DNA of 64,000 nucleotides from the NCBI RefSeq assembly GCF_000008185.1, contig NC_002967.9, positions 744,001 through 808,000 on the forward strand, read 5' to 3'. The notes beneath the pieces were generated by a model. The model did not search any database and had not been told where the DNA came from. It saw nothing but the letters and a program-made list of their open reading frames with translations. The position numbers and the translations under genes are program-made. This document shows positions 25,286 through 34,248 of the stretch, in pieces. Numbering within the stretch: the stretch's first letter is position 1; every line of letters begins with the position of its first letter. This DNA is from Treponema denticola ATCC 35405 (GTDB lineage: Bacteria; Spirochaetota; Spirochaetia; Treponematales; Treponemataceae).

Positions 25286-26677
25286 TTATTCGTTGACGAT
25301 TTTGCTAAAGGCTAAGACTATTGCCTTTGCTATAGCAATTGAGGCCGATCTGTGGGCTTCTTTTTCGGTAAAACCGGCGCCCCTTTTGCTTATATTTTTT
25401 TTATAAAAAATTTCTTGTGTGTTCGGATTTTTTATTTCTATATCTGCATTAAGCCGCACTAAAAATCCGTCAGCAGCTTTTGAAGCTTCATCTGTTTCTA
25501 TCTTTGCATAAATAAAAAAATCTGCAGCCGGATTTTCATTTTTTGCGGATATGGTTTTAAAATTCATATCTTTTAAAATATCCAAAATTTTTTCTTCAAT
25601 GATTGAGTTTTTACTGTCAGCCTGTTCAATAAAAAGTGAAACTGTCCCTTTTTGTTCTTTTTTTATTTTATTTTCCGGCTTTTTAAATTCAAAATTTATT
25701 ATTTGCTTAAAAACTATTTGCTGAAGCTCCTTAACGGCTTCTTGATATTCATCAAAATCTTTTGATCCGAGTATTTGCTTGATTTCGGAAATATCCAACT
25801 CTATCCTTATGCGGGCTTTGGGTTCAATTTTTTCATCATGTAAAATAAAATTTGCAGTTCCGTTTTGATCCGTTTCAATGCCTTCGATTATGATGGAGGT
25901 AGTATTTTTTACCTTTGTTTTATAGCTGACTAATAAGGGAACTCTCTCCTCAAAGGTTCCTATATTGATAGGAATTAAAAATTCGTTTGATGTATTTTCA
26001 AGGTTGTCTTTTTGCAAATTAAGTTTAATCTTTTTTAAACTTTCTTTTGCATTTGAAATATTTTGCCTAAATTTTATATCCCCGTTTTCTATGCCGGAGC
26101 TCAATGCGGCAGAGGCTGCCTTAGTGTAATAAAGGGCAGCAGAATAATATTTTTTACTTTCAACAAATTCATCTGCCTTTTTTTGGGGCTCACTTACCGA
26201 TAAAATTTTTTCTTCTGCAATTTTTAATAAGCGGTCTCTTTCTTTGCGGAGTTCATTTTTATCGTATTCGGCCAAAAGATAGACGGTAAGGCTGTCTTTG
26301 TTTTTTTTGGTATAGCGGTTTTTGATTTTTAATTTTTTTATATTAGCAGCCGAAGACTGAGAAATTTCCGATTTTAATATTTTTTCAAGGTTTTCGATGG
26401 AGCCTAAAGCGGTTGTTGTTGTTTCGGTTTTTATTGAAACTCCTAAATAGCGTATGATTTCGTTTATAAGATTATTTTTTGCGTCCGCCTCTGCAAGAGT
26501 AAAATTTTTATTTGTTCCTGAGGCTGTAAAGTATTCATAATCTGCATTGCCGGCCGGCACCTTTTCTATCCAAACAGGTACCTCGTCTTCAGGTTTGTTT
26601 TTATAACTTGCACATGAGAATAAGATTAAAGTTAAAATCAGTAAAAGTAATTTTTTTAATAGTTGTTTTTTCAGCAT
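25286..26677 (-). CDS. LPP20-type envelope lipoprotein
   Basis: 463 residues with a signal peptide and lipobox (LILFSC). The region VPVWIEKVPAGNADYEYFTASGTNKNFTLAEADAKNNLINEI resembles LPP20-family lipoproteins, and the C-terminal part (about 340-460) repeats a similar alpha/beta domain ending AEAHRSASIAIAKAIV-like. It is the last gene of a minus-strand set of four envelope proteins, and probably works with them, but the role is unknown. Confidence 0.65.
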   Translation of the reverse strand: MLKKQLLKKLLLLILTLILFSCASYKNKPEDEVPVWIEKVPAGNADYEYFTASGTNKNFTLAEADAKNNLINEIIRYLGVSIKTETTTTALGSIENLEKILKSEISQSSAANIKKLKIKNRYTKKNKDSLTVYLLAEYDKNELRKERDRLLKIAEEKILSVSEPQKKADEFVESKKYYSAALYYTKAASAALSSGIENGDIKFRQNISNAKESLKKIKLNLQKDNLENTSNEFLIPINIGTFEERVPLLVSYKTKVKNTTSIIIEGIETDQNGTANFILHDEKIEPKARIRIELDISEIKQILGSKDFDEYQEAVKELQQIVFKQIINFEFKKPENKIKKEQKGTVSLFIEQADSKNSIIEEKILDILKDMNFKTISAKNENPAADFFIYAKIETDEASKAADGFLVRLNADIEIKNPNTQEIFYKKNISKRGAGFTEKEAHRSASIAIAKAIVLAFSKIVNE

Positions 26678-26780
26678 AGTCTTTGTTTTTTATTATAGAT
26701 GATTTTTAAACGATAACGGAAGAAAGAAAATTTTATAGCTTTTGATAAAGGCTTTTCTTTCTTCCGTAGATTAAAAAGAT

Positions 26781-27437
26781 TTATAAGCCTTCTGAAAGAG
26801 CTTCCTTTACTCTTTGGCGGACAGCCTTTTCTTCTTCGCTCTTGGGCTTATCTTCATCTGCTCCGTTGATTGCATTCTGGATGAGTTTATCCAAAGTTTT
26901 TTTGGAGATGCTGTATAAGACTAAATAGGTATAGTCATCTCCATCAGGATTTCCATCGGCATCAAAGTATCTCATCTGAACCCAATAATCGGTTTCCTTT
27001 TTAAAGCCGGAAAGTTTTGTGGAGGTAATTGTTTTGACTATATCTTCAAGATAGCCTTCAATCTTATCCTTATCGCCTGCAGCGGCAGCAGCTGCCTTGC
27101 TTTCTACTCTTACCTTAACCATTCTGGCCATTTCGGAAGGGACCGAAAAATCTCTTGTCCATAGTTCGGCTCCTTCCAAGCTCTTTGATCTGGGCGATTC
27201 AAATTTAAAAAGATAAACATCCTTACCCTTATAGTCAGACGTTTTTTCGATGACATTGGGTTCTTCTGCAACCCATCCGGGAACAGGCTTATCCCATTTA
27301 AAGTTTTTGTGGTCGAGCATTTCCGGTTTCTTAATCTTGCTCGATACGGTTCCAAGCGGTTTTAATTTGTTTGCACAGCCTGCTAAGGCTATAACTGCAA
27401 ATCCTGCAAGGAACATAATCTTAATTGCTTTTTTCAT
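26781..27437 (-). CDS. LPP20-type lipoprotein
   Basis: 218 residues from the ATG with an AGGAGG site. The lipobox is ALAGC. PVPGWVAEEPNVIEKTSDYKGKDVYLFKFESPRSKSLEGAELWTRDF is typical of LPP20-like domains. A short acidic helical tail ends the protein. A likely terminator region lies downstream (AAAAAGCC-rich stem near 26710-26770: AGAAAGAAAA and TTTTCTTTCT arms). Envelope role unknown. Confidence 0.65.
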   Translation of the reverse strand: MKKAIKIMFLAGFAVIALAGCANKLKPLGTVSSKIKKPEMLDHKNFKWDKPVPGWVAEEPNVIEKTSDYKGKDVYLFKFESPRSKSLEGAELWTRDFSVPSEMARMVKVRVESKAAAAAAGDKDKIEGYLEDIVKTITSTKLSGFKKETDYWVQMRYFDADGNPDGDDYTYLVLYSISKKTLDKLIQNAINGADEDKPKSEEEKAVRQRVKEALSEGL

Positions 27438-27497
27438 ATCTTGCCTCCTAAAATAATGCAAATATATTTTTAAAATTAGGCGTAATCTACGTCCAAT

Positions 27498-28820
27498 TTA
27501 AAAGCCCGATTTAAATGTTAAGGTCTTACCCCTTAGCATTACCAATTTTATGTTTTCAAAACCCGGAACCGAATCTGCAGTATCATATATGACAGCTTCA
27601 AGGTCATCAATAGTTCCGAAAAATGAAACTGCATATTTTGTTTGTGCCGAGGATTGATATAAGGTTTTTATATCGTTTACATTTCCGCTTAAAGCTTTTC
27701 TAAAACGAGCCATGCTCTTGCTGTCAGGTGTTTCGTTTATAATAATTTCATAGCGTATTCCGCGGGAATAGGCTTTGGCTAAAAGAATCTTTGCCTGATC
27801 GACAGCCATCGGCAGAGCCTTGTTTACTGCGGATTGAATAGCGTTCGACTGAGCATCATAGCTGCTTACTCGGCTAAACGTTTTTTGGCTTGTGTACGGA
27901 ACAGAACCGAGTAACTCTCCTGTAGACGGATTGAATATCTTTAAGGTTATCTTTGCCGAACCGTAATAGCCGCTTGTTTCATAACCGCCTTCGGTTACCG
28001 CATCAATTTCCATATATACATCGGCGTTTAACTTTTGGGCTATCAACTGAATAGCCGACATTCCTTCATCGGTGCTTTCTTGGTAAATGAGGGCATTATC
28101 TTTTTTTAGCTTTTCGACCTCTTTTGAGTCTATTGCTCTATATCCCTGTTTTAAAAGAAAGGCATTTCCCGTTTCTACTGCGGCTTTAAGTAAAAATCTA
28201 TCGGCATCTGATTCTTCGGCATCAAAAACCATGTAGGTCATGTTTTCGATATAATTATTTAAAAATTGAAGATTTTTTTTGCCTTCGGCAGAAGCTTGGG
28301 CTTCTTTTAAAATAAGGTCTGCATCCTTAGGTTTTTGTGAAACTTGAGGATTTCCTTGTGATTGTCCGTTTCCGAAAACTATATCATCCATAGTTTTATT
28401 GCTTGAATTTTTTTGATAAAAAATACCTGCTTTAGAAAGAACTGCTGAAACCTCATTCATTTTTACGGGGATTTTAATTTTAATTATGTATACTCCTCCG
28501 TTTTTTGATTTTTGTAGTACGTCCATTTTTTCGTTTACTACATACTTATTCGGATATTCGGTATTGTAAAGTTCTTCTTCAATTCGTTCATAGTTGTTTT
28601 TTTCAGCTTCTGAACCGATGATATCTATGACTCCTTGCCTGATCGCTCCAACTTTTGCCTTATTTATAGCCTGCAAAAAGGAAGAAGCCTCTCCCATTGA
28701 AGTATATTCTTTTGTTTCCTTATAAGCAGGTTTCTTTACGTCTAAGGCATCTTCAAGGCTTGCACAGGAAAAAAAGAAGAAAGATGCAGTTAAAAACAAA
28801 AAAAGTAAATTTTTTTTCAT
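27498..28820 (-). CDS. Envelope lipoprotein with LPP20/FlgT-like domains
   Basis: 440 residues; lipobox FFFSC. The segment YTSMGEASSFLQAINKAKVGAIRQGVIDIIGSEAEKNNYERIEEELY resembles the modules of LPP20/FlgT-type proteins, and a later part (SAIQLIAQKLNADVYMEIDAV; STGELLGSVPYTSQKTF) resembles a CsgG/TolB-like N-terminal fold. It lies 19 bases after the preceding gene on this strand. Probably a periplasm-facing component of an envelope complex; no firm function. Confidence 0.6.
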   Translation of the reverse strand: MKKNLLFLFLTASFFFFSCASLEDALDVKKPAYKETKEYTSMGEASSFLQAINKAKVGAIRQGVIDIIGSEAEKNNYERIEEELYNTEYPNKYVVNEKMDVLQKSKNGGVYIIKIKIPVKMNEVSAVLSKAGIFYQKNSSNKTMDDIVFGNGQSQGNPQVSQKPKDADLILKEAQASAEGKKNLQFLNNYIENMTYMVFDAEESDADRFLLKAAVETGNAFLLKQGYRAIDSKEVEKLKKDNALIYQESTDEGMSAIQLIAQKLNADVYMEIDAVTEGGYETSGYYGSAKITLKIFNPSTGELLGSVPYTSQKTFSRVSSYDAQSNAIQSAVNKALPMAVDQAKILLAKAYSRGIRYEIIINETPDSKSMARFRKALSGNVNDIKTLYQSSAQTKYAVSFFGTIDDLEAVIYDTADSVPGFENIKLVMLRGKTLTFKSGF

Positions 28821-28839
28821 TGTATTTCTCCCATAAAAA

Positions 28840-30156
28840 TTATAATTTTATTGTAAAGCCGATTCCGGCGATAAATCTTAGGATTCCTCCTATCCCGTTA
28901 TAAAAGGTTGCTCCCGTTTTTATGCCCACGTCGCCTCCTATTTTAAAATTCTTTGTTACAAGAAAACTTGTATGTACAAAGGCTTTAAGCCCGGCTCCTG
29001 CAGGAATCGGAATACTTTTTTTAGAATCGGTTACAATCATTGTATAATAAAATTGAATTGTAGGCAAGATTTGTAAACGCCTAAGATATGTATTTCCTAT
29101 TTCTGCACCTCCGAATATGGTTATAGGTGCTCCTATAGAAAGGATTTTAGGACTTTGAGAGTCAAATGTCATCTCGACTCCGAAGCAGGGTCTAAAGCGG
29201 TAAAAGCCTCTTGTTCCCGAAACATTAATGCCGAATGTTCCGCCTCCGTCATATAAACCTCTTTCGGCAAAGAAAAGGCCGAACTCACCCAGGGCATAGG
29301 CCCTGTATTCGAAAGGCCCGTGAGGGACCTCTTTAATAGCATCCCCTAAATTTAATGGCTTTTTCGAATAAAGTATTAATCCTTTCGAAAAATCACTTTC
29401 CGTTTCGGTAACAACAATTAAGCCTATTTCTCTTCTTCCGTCTTCACTTAAAACAACATATTCATCTCCAAGTTTTACTCCCATTTTTTTACCGAGTTCA
29501 AAGTGAACGGTTCCTTTTTCTGCCTTGATTATTCCTGTTTTTATGGTAAATGCTTCGATCTTACGCAGCTCAAGATCTAATTTTTTCGATAGACTTTTAA
29601 GTGCCGTGTTGTATGCTTTCTCATAGGTTTTGTCAATAGAGCTTATTTTTATATCAATTTTTTCTCTTAAATCTTCTTTTGAAGAATATATGTAGAATTC
29701 CAAAGCAATTTCTACCCTATATCCGTCCGTTTCTCCCAAAAACAAATCATCATATCGTTCCATCGAAATTGAATAATCTTTAATTATAGGCATCACTACA
29801 TAATAAGAATTGACTGTTTTTTCCCAGTCTGCTTTTGTAAAGGCTTCCAGGCCCATTAAAACGGATTCGGGCAGTTCTGTGTTTTCTTCTCGCGAGCGGT
29901 TTATAAGCTCAATAAATATGTCTACATCTGTTGAGGCAAGCCTGTATTCCAAGCCTATTATATTAAAACGTTCAAGATTAAAAAAGACATTCATAATAGC
30001 TTCATCAATCATCTCAATGAATTCGTTTGGAATATGCCGGCCATAATAGGAAGTTGCAAAGACGGCAATATCCTTTTTTTCGCTGACTTTTTGAGCATAA
30101 AAAGGCCTTGAGAAAAAAAATACGATTAAAATGACAAAAAAAAGTTTTTTATTCAT
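28840..30156 (-). CDS. Secreted envelope protein with predicted C-terminal beta barrel
   Basis: About 438 residues with a cleavable signal peptide (FFFSRPFYAQK). The N-terminal half (KDIAVFATSYYGRHIPNEFIEMIDEAIMNVFF) looks like a periplasmic nucleotide-independent CsgG/TolB-like domain, and a central segment (GTVHFELGKKMGVKLGDEYVVLS) resembles a small beta domain. The last 150 residues alternate aromatic and polar residues and end GFTIKL, suggesting an outer-membrane barrel. It is the first gene of the four-gene envelope set. The start is the ATG before the signal peptide; no strong ribosome-binding site is visible. Confidence 0.6.
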   Translation of the reverse strand: MNKKLFFVILIVFFFSRPFYAQKVSEKKDIAVFATSYYGRHIPNEFIEMIDEAIMNVFFNLERFNIIGLEYRLASTDVDIFIELINRSREENTELPESVLMGLEAFTKADWEKTVNSYYVVMPIIKDYSISMERYDDLFLGETDGYRVEIALEFYIYSSKEDLREKIDIKISSIDKTYEKAYNTALKSLSKKLDLELRKIEAFTIKTGIIKAEKGTVHFELGKKMGVKLGDEYVVLSEDGRREIGLIVVTETESDFSKGLILYSKKPLNLGDAIKEVPHGPFEYRAYALGEFGLFFAERGLYDGGGTFGINVSGTRGFYRFRPCFGVEMTFDSQSPKILSIGAPITIFGGAEIGNTYLRRLQILPTIQFYYTMIVTDSKKSIPIPAGAGLKAFVHTSFLVTKNFKIGGDVGIKTGATFYNGIGGILRFIAGIGFTIKL

Positions 30157-30186
30157 TTCTTTTAAGGGGATAAACCAGACTACCAA

Positions 30187-30769
30187 TTAGCTAATCGATT
30201 CGACTTCTTCTTGGGTGAGGCCGGTAGCTTGCATTATCTTTTTTACGGAATCCCCAAGCTGTTTTAAAATCCGAGCCGTTTCGAGCTTTGCTTGACGGGA
30301 ACCTTCAGCAAGACCGATGGATTTACCCTGTTGTATACCTTGCCGCAAACCTTGTTGTATGCCGTCTTTTCGTGCATCCATTTCAAATGCTTGTATTAAC
30401 ATGTATTCTTTCCTCCTCTCCTCATTTTCTTTTAGTTCTTTGATATACCGATCTACCTTGCGGATAAAGGGGCTGTCGCTTGTTATGCCGTTCATGTATT
30501 CCAAAAAAGCAAAAGATGATGAATGAATCGGGTAAGTCGGTATAATGCCCGCCCTTTTCAAGGCTGCTCACATCAATAACCGATTGATAGTAGCGTAAGC
30601 GTTTATCAAGGTCTTGTTTATTTGTAGTTTGCATCTCAACGTCATACATGCTACCATCGCTGCCGGTAACCCACACATCAAGACGTATGCTTTTTGCATA
30701 GCCTGCTTGGTCGACTGTTTTTTGATAAGTTATATCGGTAATCGTTAAATCATCAAAGCGTTTTTGCAT
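30187..30769 (-). pseudogene. Broken Rpn-family (PD-(D/E)XK nuclease/transposase-like) gene
   Basis: The 5' part reads RLDVWVTGSDGSMYDVEMQTTNKQDLDKRLRYYQSVID, the nuclease core of Rpn-family proteins (D...ExQ). It leaves frame after DLPDSFIIFCF. The 3' part, in another frame, contains FLEYMNGITSDSPFIRKVDRYIKELKENEERRKEYMLIQAFEMDARKDG and a GLRQGIQQG repeat, the usual Rpn C-terminus. Intact relatives have roughly 60 or more residues between these parts, so an internal deletion plus frameshift is likely. Rpn proteins promote recombination; this copy should be inactive. Confidence 0.75.
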
Positions 30770-30778
30770 AGCATACCT

Positions 30779-30821
30779 CCTGTTTTGTATTATATCACAG
30801 ATTAAATGACTTTAAAAGGGA
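30779..30821. repeat. Direct repeat flanking toxin-antitoxin pair 1 (copy a)
   Basis: About 43 bases, of which 33 (30789-30821, ending GACTTTAAAAGGGA) are identical to 31433-31465; a few more match on the 5' side. Confidence 0.7.
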
Positions 30822-30835
30822 TAGTTATCCTCTGT

Positions 30836-31093
30836 TCATCGGTACACCGTTGAGCGGTGCCCGATTTCGATGACGGTGATAATTAGCTTATCGTCACAGA
30901 TGCGGCATAAAATGCGGTAATCGCCGACGCGGTACCGCCATAGCCCTGAAAGATTTGAAGTAAGCGCTTTTCCGCGGGAACGCGGATTATCAAGAAGCTC
31001 AATTTGTTCAAGATAATCCAAAACACGCTTTGAGATTGTCGCATCCAATTTTTTTAGTTGCTTTTTAAATGTTTCCGTCAAGACGACTTTCAT
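30836..31093 (-). CDS. RelE/ParE-superfamily toxin
   Basis: 85 residues with the superfamily pattern: KKLDATISKRVLDYLEQI, GLWRYRVGDYRILCRI and the C-terminal VIEIGHRSTVYR. RelE toxins cut mRNA on the ribosome. The gene overlaps the upstream antitoxin by four bases, the standard antitoxin-first layout. Confidence 0.88.
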   Translation of the reverse strand: MKVVLTETFKKQLKKLDATISKRVLDYLEQIELLDNPRSRGKALTSNLSGLWRYRVGDYRILCRICDDKLIITVIEIGHRSTVYR

Positions 31094-31320
31094 AGACCTA
31101 ACTCGTGCCGCATTTCGGCGATGGTGTATGTTTTTTTCCCGCTTTTTTCAAAGTCATTCCACGCTTTTTCGGCACACACTGCGTCTTCGGCATCTTCCTT
31201 CAATTCGGCAAGGTAGCGGCTGAGGGCATTTTCTAAGATGGTATCTTTTGCCACTCTGGTCATTTGGGCTGCTTGTTCCAATTCTTGATACAGTTTATTT
31301 GTCATGGTCATTGTAGGCAT
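31090..31320 (-). CDS. Antitoxin of RelE-type pair (ribbon-helix-helix, DUF6290-like)
   Basis: 76 residues: an N-terminal TMTMTNKLYQELEQAAQMTRVAKDTILENALSRYL reads as a ribbon-helix-helix DNA-binding domain, followed by a toxin-binding tail (ACAEKAWNDFEKSGKKTYTIAEMRHELGL-like). It has a good Shine-Dalgarno (AGGAGG). It should bind and neutralise the RelE-type toxin and repress its own operon. Confidence 0.85.
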   Translation of the reverse strand: MPTMTMTNKLYQELEQAAQMTRVAKDTILENALSRYLAELKEDAEDAVCAEKAWNDFEKSGKKTYTIAEMRHELGL

Positions 31321-31340
31321 AGCTTCCTCCTAAAAATAAA

Positions 31341-31375
31341 CGATGTTTCATCAGGCGACAGCCTGATGAAACTCG
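31341..31375. repeat. CGATGTTT/AAACTCG palindromic hairpin, copy 1
   Basis: GTTTCATCAGGC (31345-31356) pairs with GCCTGATGAAAC (31361-31372), loop GACA. The outer flanks CGATGTTT and AAACTCG recur around different inner stems at 32174-32208 and, inverted, at 35862-35889. Confidence 0.7.
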
Positions 31376-31422
31376 AAGTTGAAGCGAGAGGCACTATTTG
31401 AGCCGTGAGCTTCAACCGTCCC

Positions 31423-31465
31423 CCTGTTTTTCATTATATCACAGATTAAATGACTTTAAAAGGGA
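31423..31465. repeat. Direct repeat flanking toxin-antitoxin pair 1 (copy b)
   Basis: Second copy of the 33-base identical block at 30789-30821. Confidence 0.7.
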
Positions 31466-31497
31466 GTGATGTAAACCGTGCAGAACGCACGCATTTT

Positions 31498-31764
31498 TTA
31501 TTGATGATAATGTGTACCGCACTGAACAATATATAATTTATTATCTTCAACTTTATATACAAGTCGATTTGCCGCATCTATTCTTCTGCTCCAATACCCT
31601 GATAATTCATGCTTTAATGGTTCAGGTTGTCCTTTTCCCTTATCAATGCCATTTCTTTCAATATCTTTAATTAAATCATGTGTACTTTTTATCAATTTTT
31701 GCTGATGTTTATCAAAAAGGCGGCAATAATCTTTCCATGCAATATCAGACCAAACTTTTACCAT
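31498..31764 (-). CDS. yoeB: YoeB/Txe-family toxin
   Basis: 88 residues with the family pattern: MVKVWSDIAWKDYCRLFDKHQQKLIKSTHDLIKDI, GKGQPEPLKHELSGYWSRRIDAANRLVYKV, and the catalytic-end CGTHYHQ (His and Tyr near the C-terminus). YoeB toxins are ribosome-dependent mRNA endonucleases. The ATG overlaps the antitoxin's stop by one base. Confidence 0.92.
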   Translation of the reverse strand: MVKVWSDIAWKDYCRLFDKHQQKLIKSTHDLIKDIERNGIDKGKGQPEPLKHELSGYWSRRIDAANRLVYKVEDNKLYIVQCGTHYHQ

Positions 31765-32024
31765 CAGTCAGTTTCCTTCAGTTCATGAATTTGACATTTT
31801 CCGGTTTCAATCTGATGTATACTTTTACGCAAATATTTCATATTTTCTTCCGAATAAATATACGGATCCTCGGATGCTTTCAGTGCAAAGGGCAGGCCAT
31901 TTTCCCGAATCGTGGCCTTTACAAAAGAATTGATAGCCGAAGAAATATTGATTCCCATAGAATCACAGATTCGTTCAAAACTTATTTTATCGTTCTGTGT
32001 AATTTTTGCTGATATTGTAGTCAT
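31764..32024 (-). CDS. RelB/DinJ-family antitoxin
   Basis: 86 residues. TTISAKITQNDKISFERICDSMGINISSAINSFVKATIRENGLPFAL is the typical RelB/DinJ ribbon-helix-helix start, and an acidic C-terminal tail follows. It should pair with the YoeB toxin directly downstream. Confidence 0.9.
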   Translation of the reverse strand: MTTISAKITQNDKISFERICDSMGINISSAINSFVKATIRENGLPFALKASEDPYIYSEENMKYLRKSIHQIETGKCQIHELKETD

Positions 32025-32173
32025 TTATAATACCTCTTACTACAATGTAATACATAAGCTTCCAAAAATCAAGTATCCTGTCTGTTAAAAATTTGATGAT
32101 CCGTGCGGAGGGGGTGATTTCAACGATTGAAAGCCGTGCAGGACACACGATGCCGGAAACGCTGTAAGTCCGG

Positions 32174-32208
32174 CGATGTTTCGGCAGGCGTAAGCCTGCC
32201 GAAACTCG
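32174..32208. repeat. CGATGTTT/AAACTCG palindromic hairpin, copy 2
   Basis: GTTTCGGCAGGC (32178-32189) pairs with GCCTGCCGAAAC (32194-32205), loop GTAA. Compared with copy 1 two inner base pairs differ, both with compensating changes, so the paired shape is maintained. Confidence 0.7.
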
Positions 32209-32274
32209 TGTTAAAAATCGTACACGGATATACGATTTTCAAACACTCGCCGTATGCCGATTAGAACGGCACCA

Positions 32275-34248
32275 TCAATACTCCACAATCGTGCCGAAGT
32301 CTTTCCAGCCTTCTGCGGCTTGGTAGAGTGCTTTGGAACCGGCGGGTACGATGAGCCTTGCGGATGCGATGGGCGTGCTTTTAAATGCGTTGCCGTCAAT
32401 GACCGGCGGATTTGCCGCTTTGCACTTTACCGTCTTCAGTTTAGGATCGTACACAAGGACATCCCCCCTCATTTCGGTAAGCGTTGAGGGGAGCTCGACC
32501 GACGTCAATTCAGGACAATAGGAAAGAAATAAGTCCCAAAGCTGCGTTATGTTTTCCGGCACAACTATCGAGCTAACCTTTATATACCCCAGCGAACGCC
32601 AGCCGATAGATTCCAGCGAAGACGGCAGGTTAAGCACAACAAGGTTTTCGCAGTTCCAAAGCGCCTTATCTCCAATAGTCTTTAAGCCGTTTGGCAATGT
32701 AAGGGATGTCAGTGCGGGAACGTTTGAAAAAGAGCCATCTCCCAATCTTATTACGCTTGCAGGAACGGTGTAAAAAACATCCGGTTTATCCGGCAGATAA
32801 CCTAACAGTACGGTTTTATCTTTGTTAAAGATAACGCCGTTTTCGGCCAAAAGGTAGGCGTTATCGGATGCGACCGTTACGCTTTGCAGCGTAGTTCCCC
32901 ACCCACCGACTCTCTCTACGCTCGTTACCGTGTAGGTTATGCCGCCGTGGGCAACTTCTTTGGGTATGGTAAGCGATGGTACCGTATACGGCGCGTAGAT
33001 ATAATGAGCTGTCTCTGCGGTTACGCTCACCTCTCGGGCGGTTTTGTCCGTTATGCGGTAGCGCATGCCGCCTTCTTCAAAGTAGTCTTCGTCCGGTTTT
33101 ACGGTAATGAGGCCTGAAAAAGCGGTTTGCCCGCTTACCGTGTCGGTTATCTTTATGCGCGTTGAACCGACTTGTTCGCACCGCATCCCGATTTCACCCT
33201 GACTGTTCAGGTCGGCTGTGAAAAGTGTGAGGATGTCCGGTGTTTCAGCTTCCGCCGTGTAGCTGCCGGATCCTCCCGTTACGAACCGGTGTCTAAAGGT
33301 ACGTCCTACCGTTCCGGTAAGCTCTGTTGTATCTACCGTGAGCGCGGGACCGGTATATTTAAACTTTACTTTGATATTTGCCGCTGCCGTTACGGTGTGG
33401 TTGTAGGTTGTGTTTGCTCCTCCCGATATGACCGTTCCGTTGTTCGTCCATTGTTCGACCGCATAACTCGAATATGCCGGCGTTGCCCTAAAGACGATGG
33501 TTTTGCCATGTTCCACCATATCGCCCGAATGGATTTCGCTGCCGTCAACTTTTGCCGTAAGCGTGCCGTCCGTACCGTCCACGCCGAAATCGATTTTACA
33601 TAGTACCTGCTTAAAGGTTACGGTTACGGTAACGGCTTCGGTGATTTTAAGCGTTGCGCTCGTGCTTCCGTCGGTGCCGCCTAGTAAAAATGAGCCCGAC
33701 GAAACCGTCCACTTATCTACCGCATAGCCTGCATCCGGTTCTGCCCTAAAGATAAGTTCGGTGCCTTCGGGCACTTTGTGATGGCCGGGCGGGATTACCG
33801 GAACAGTATCTACACTGCCGTGCTCCGGCTCGGTAAGCGTTACCGTGTGCATGGCAGGAGGCGTTCCGCCGTTCCGTTTAAAGAATACAAAAACCTTTGC
33901 GTTTGCCGTAACTTTGAGCGTGTAGGTAAGCGCTGTGCCGTTTACCGCCGTGCCGTCAAGCTCCCACTTTTCAAGATCATAGCCTTGAAGCGGTTCTGCC
34001 GTAAAAGTGAGCACGGTGTTTTCGGCTACCATGCCGTTTTCGCTCAGTGCAGGCGTTACCCTTACATTGCCGCATATATTGCGGTCAAGCTCTACCTTGT
34101 ACTTTGTTACCGGCGGCGGTGTGGGCTCCGGCTTGCTCCCGCCCGCATTATTCGGGCAGGCGGTAAAAAGCAGTGCCAGCGTTAAAACTGCGGCTGTGAT
34201 GAGCGCCGCGGCTCCCTTCTTTTTGTTGTGTGTTCTAAACTTTGTCAT
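32275..34248 (-). CDS. BspA-like leucine-rich-repeat surface lipoprotein
   Basis: About 657 residues. Lipobox LLFTAC. Residues about 45-300 hold four InlB/Big-like repeats (GYDLEKWELDGTAVNG; GYAVDKWTVSSGS; AVEQWTNNGTV), then an Ig-like domain, then BspA-type leucine-rich repeats (ALTSLTLPNGLKTIGDKALWNCENLVVLNLPSSLESIG). The last part, PANPPVIDGNAFKSTPIASARLIVPAGSKALYQAAEGWKDFGTI, is the typical LRR-5 end. Such proteins mediate adhesion to host matrix. Start: ATG at 34248 with GGAGGA, not the longer frame. Codon use is clearly GC-richer than its neighbours, which points to horizontal transfer. Confidence 0.9.
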   Translation of the reverse strand: MTKFRTHNKKKGAAALITAAVLTLALLFTACPNNAGGSKPEPTPPPVTKYKVELDRNICGNVRVTPALSENGMVAENTVLTFTAEPLQGYDLEKWELDGTAVNGTALTYTLKVTANAKVFVFFKRNGGTPPAMHTVTLTEPEHGSVDTVPVIPPGHHKVPEGTELIFRAEPDAGYAVDKWTVSSGSFLLGGTDGSTSATLKITEAVTVTVTFKQVLCKIDFGVDGTDGTLTAKVDGSEIHSGDMVEHGKTIVFRATPAYSSYAVEQWTNNGTVISGGANTTYNHTVTAAANIKVKFKYTGPALTVDTTELTGTVGRTFRHRFVTGGSGSYTAEAETPDILTLFTADLNSQGEIGMRCEQVGSTRIKITDTVSGQTAFSGLITVKPDEDYFEEGGMRYRITDKTAREVSVTAETAHYIYAPYTVPSLTIPKEVAHGGITYTVTSVERVGGWGTTLQSVTVASDNAYLLAENGVIFNKDKTVLLGYLPDKPDVFYTVPASVIRLGDGSFSNVPALTSLTLPNGLKTIGDKALWNCENLVVLNLPSSLESIGWRSLGYIKVSSIVVPENITQLWDLFLSYCPELTSVELPSTLTEMRGDVLVYDPKLKTVKCKAANPPVIDGNAFKSTPIASARLIVPAGSKALYQAAEGWKDFGTIVEY

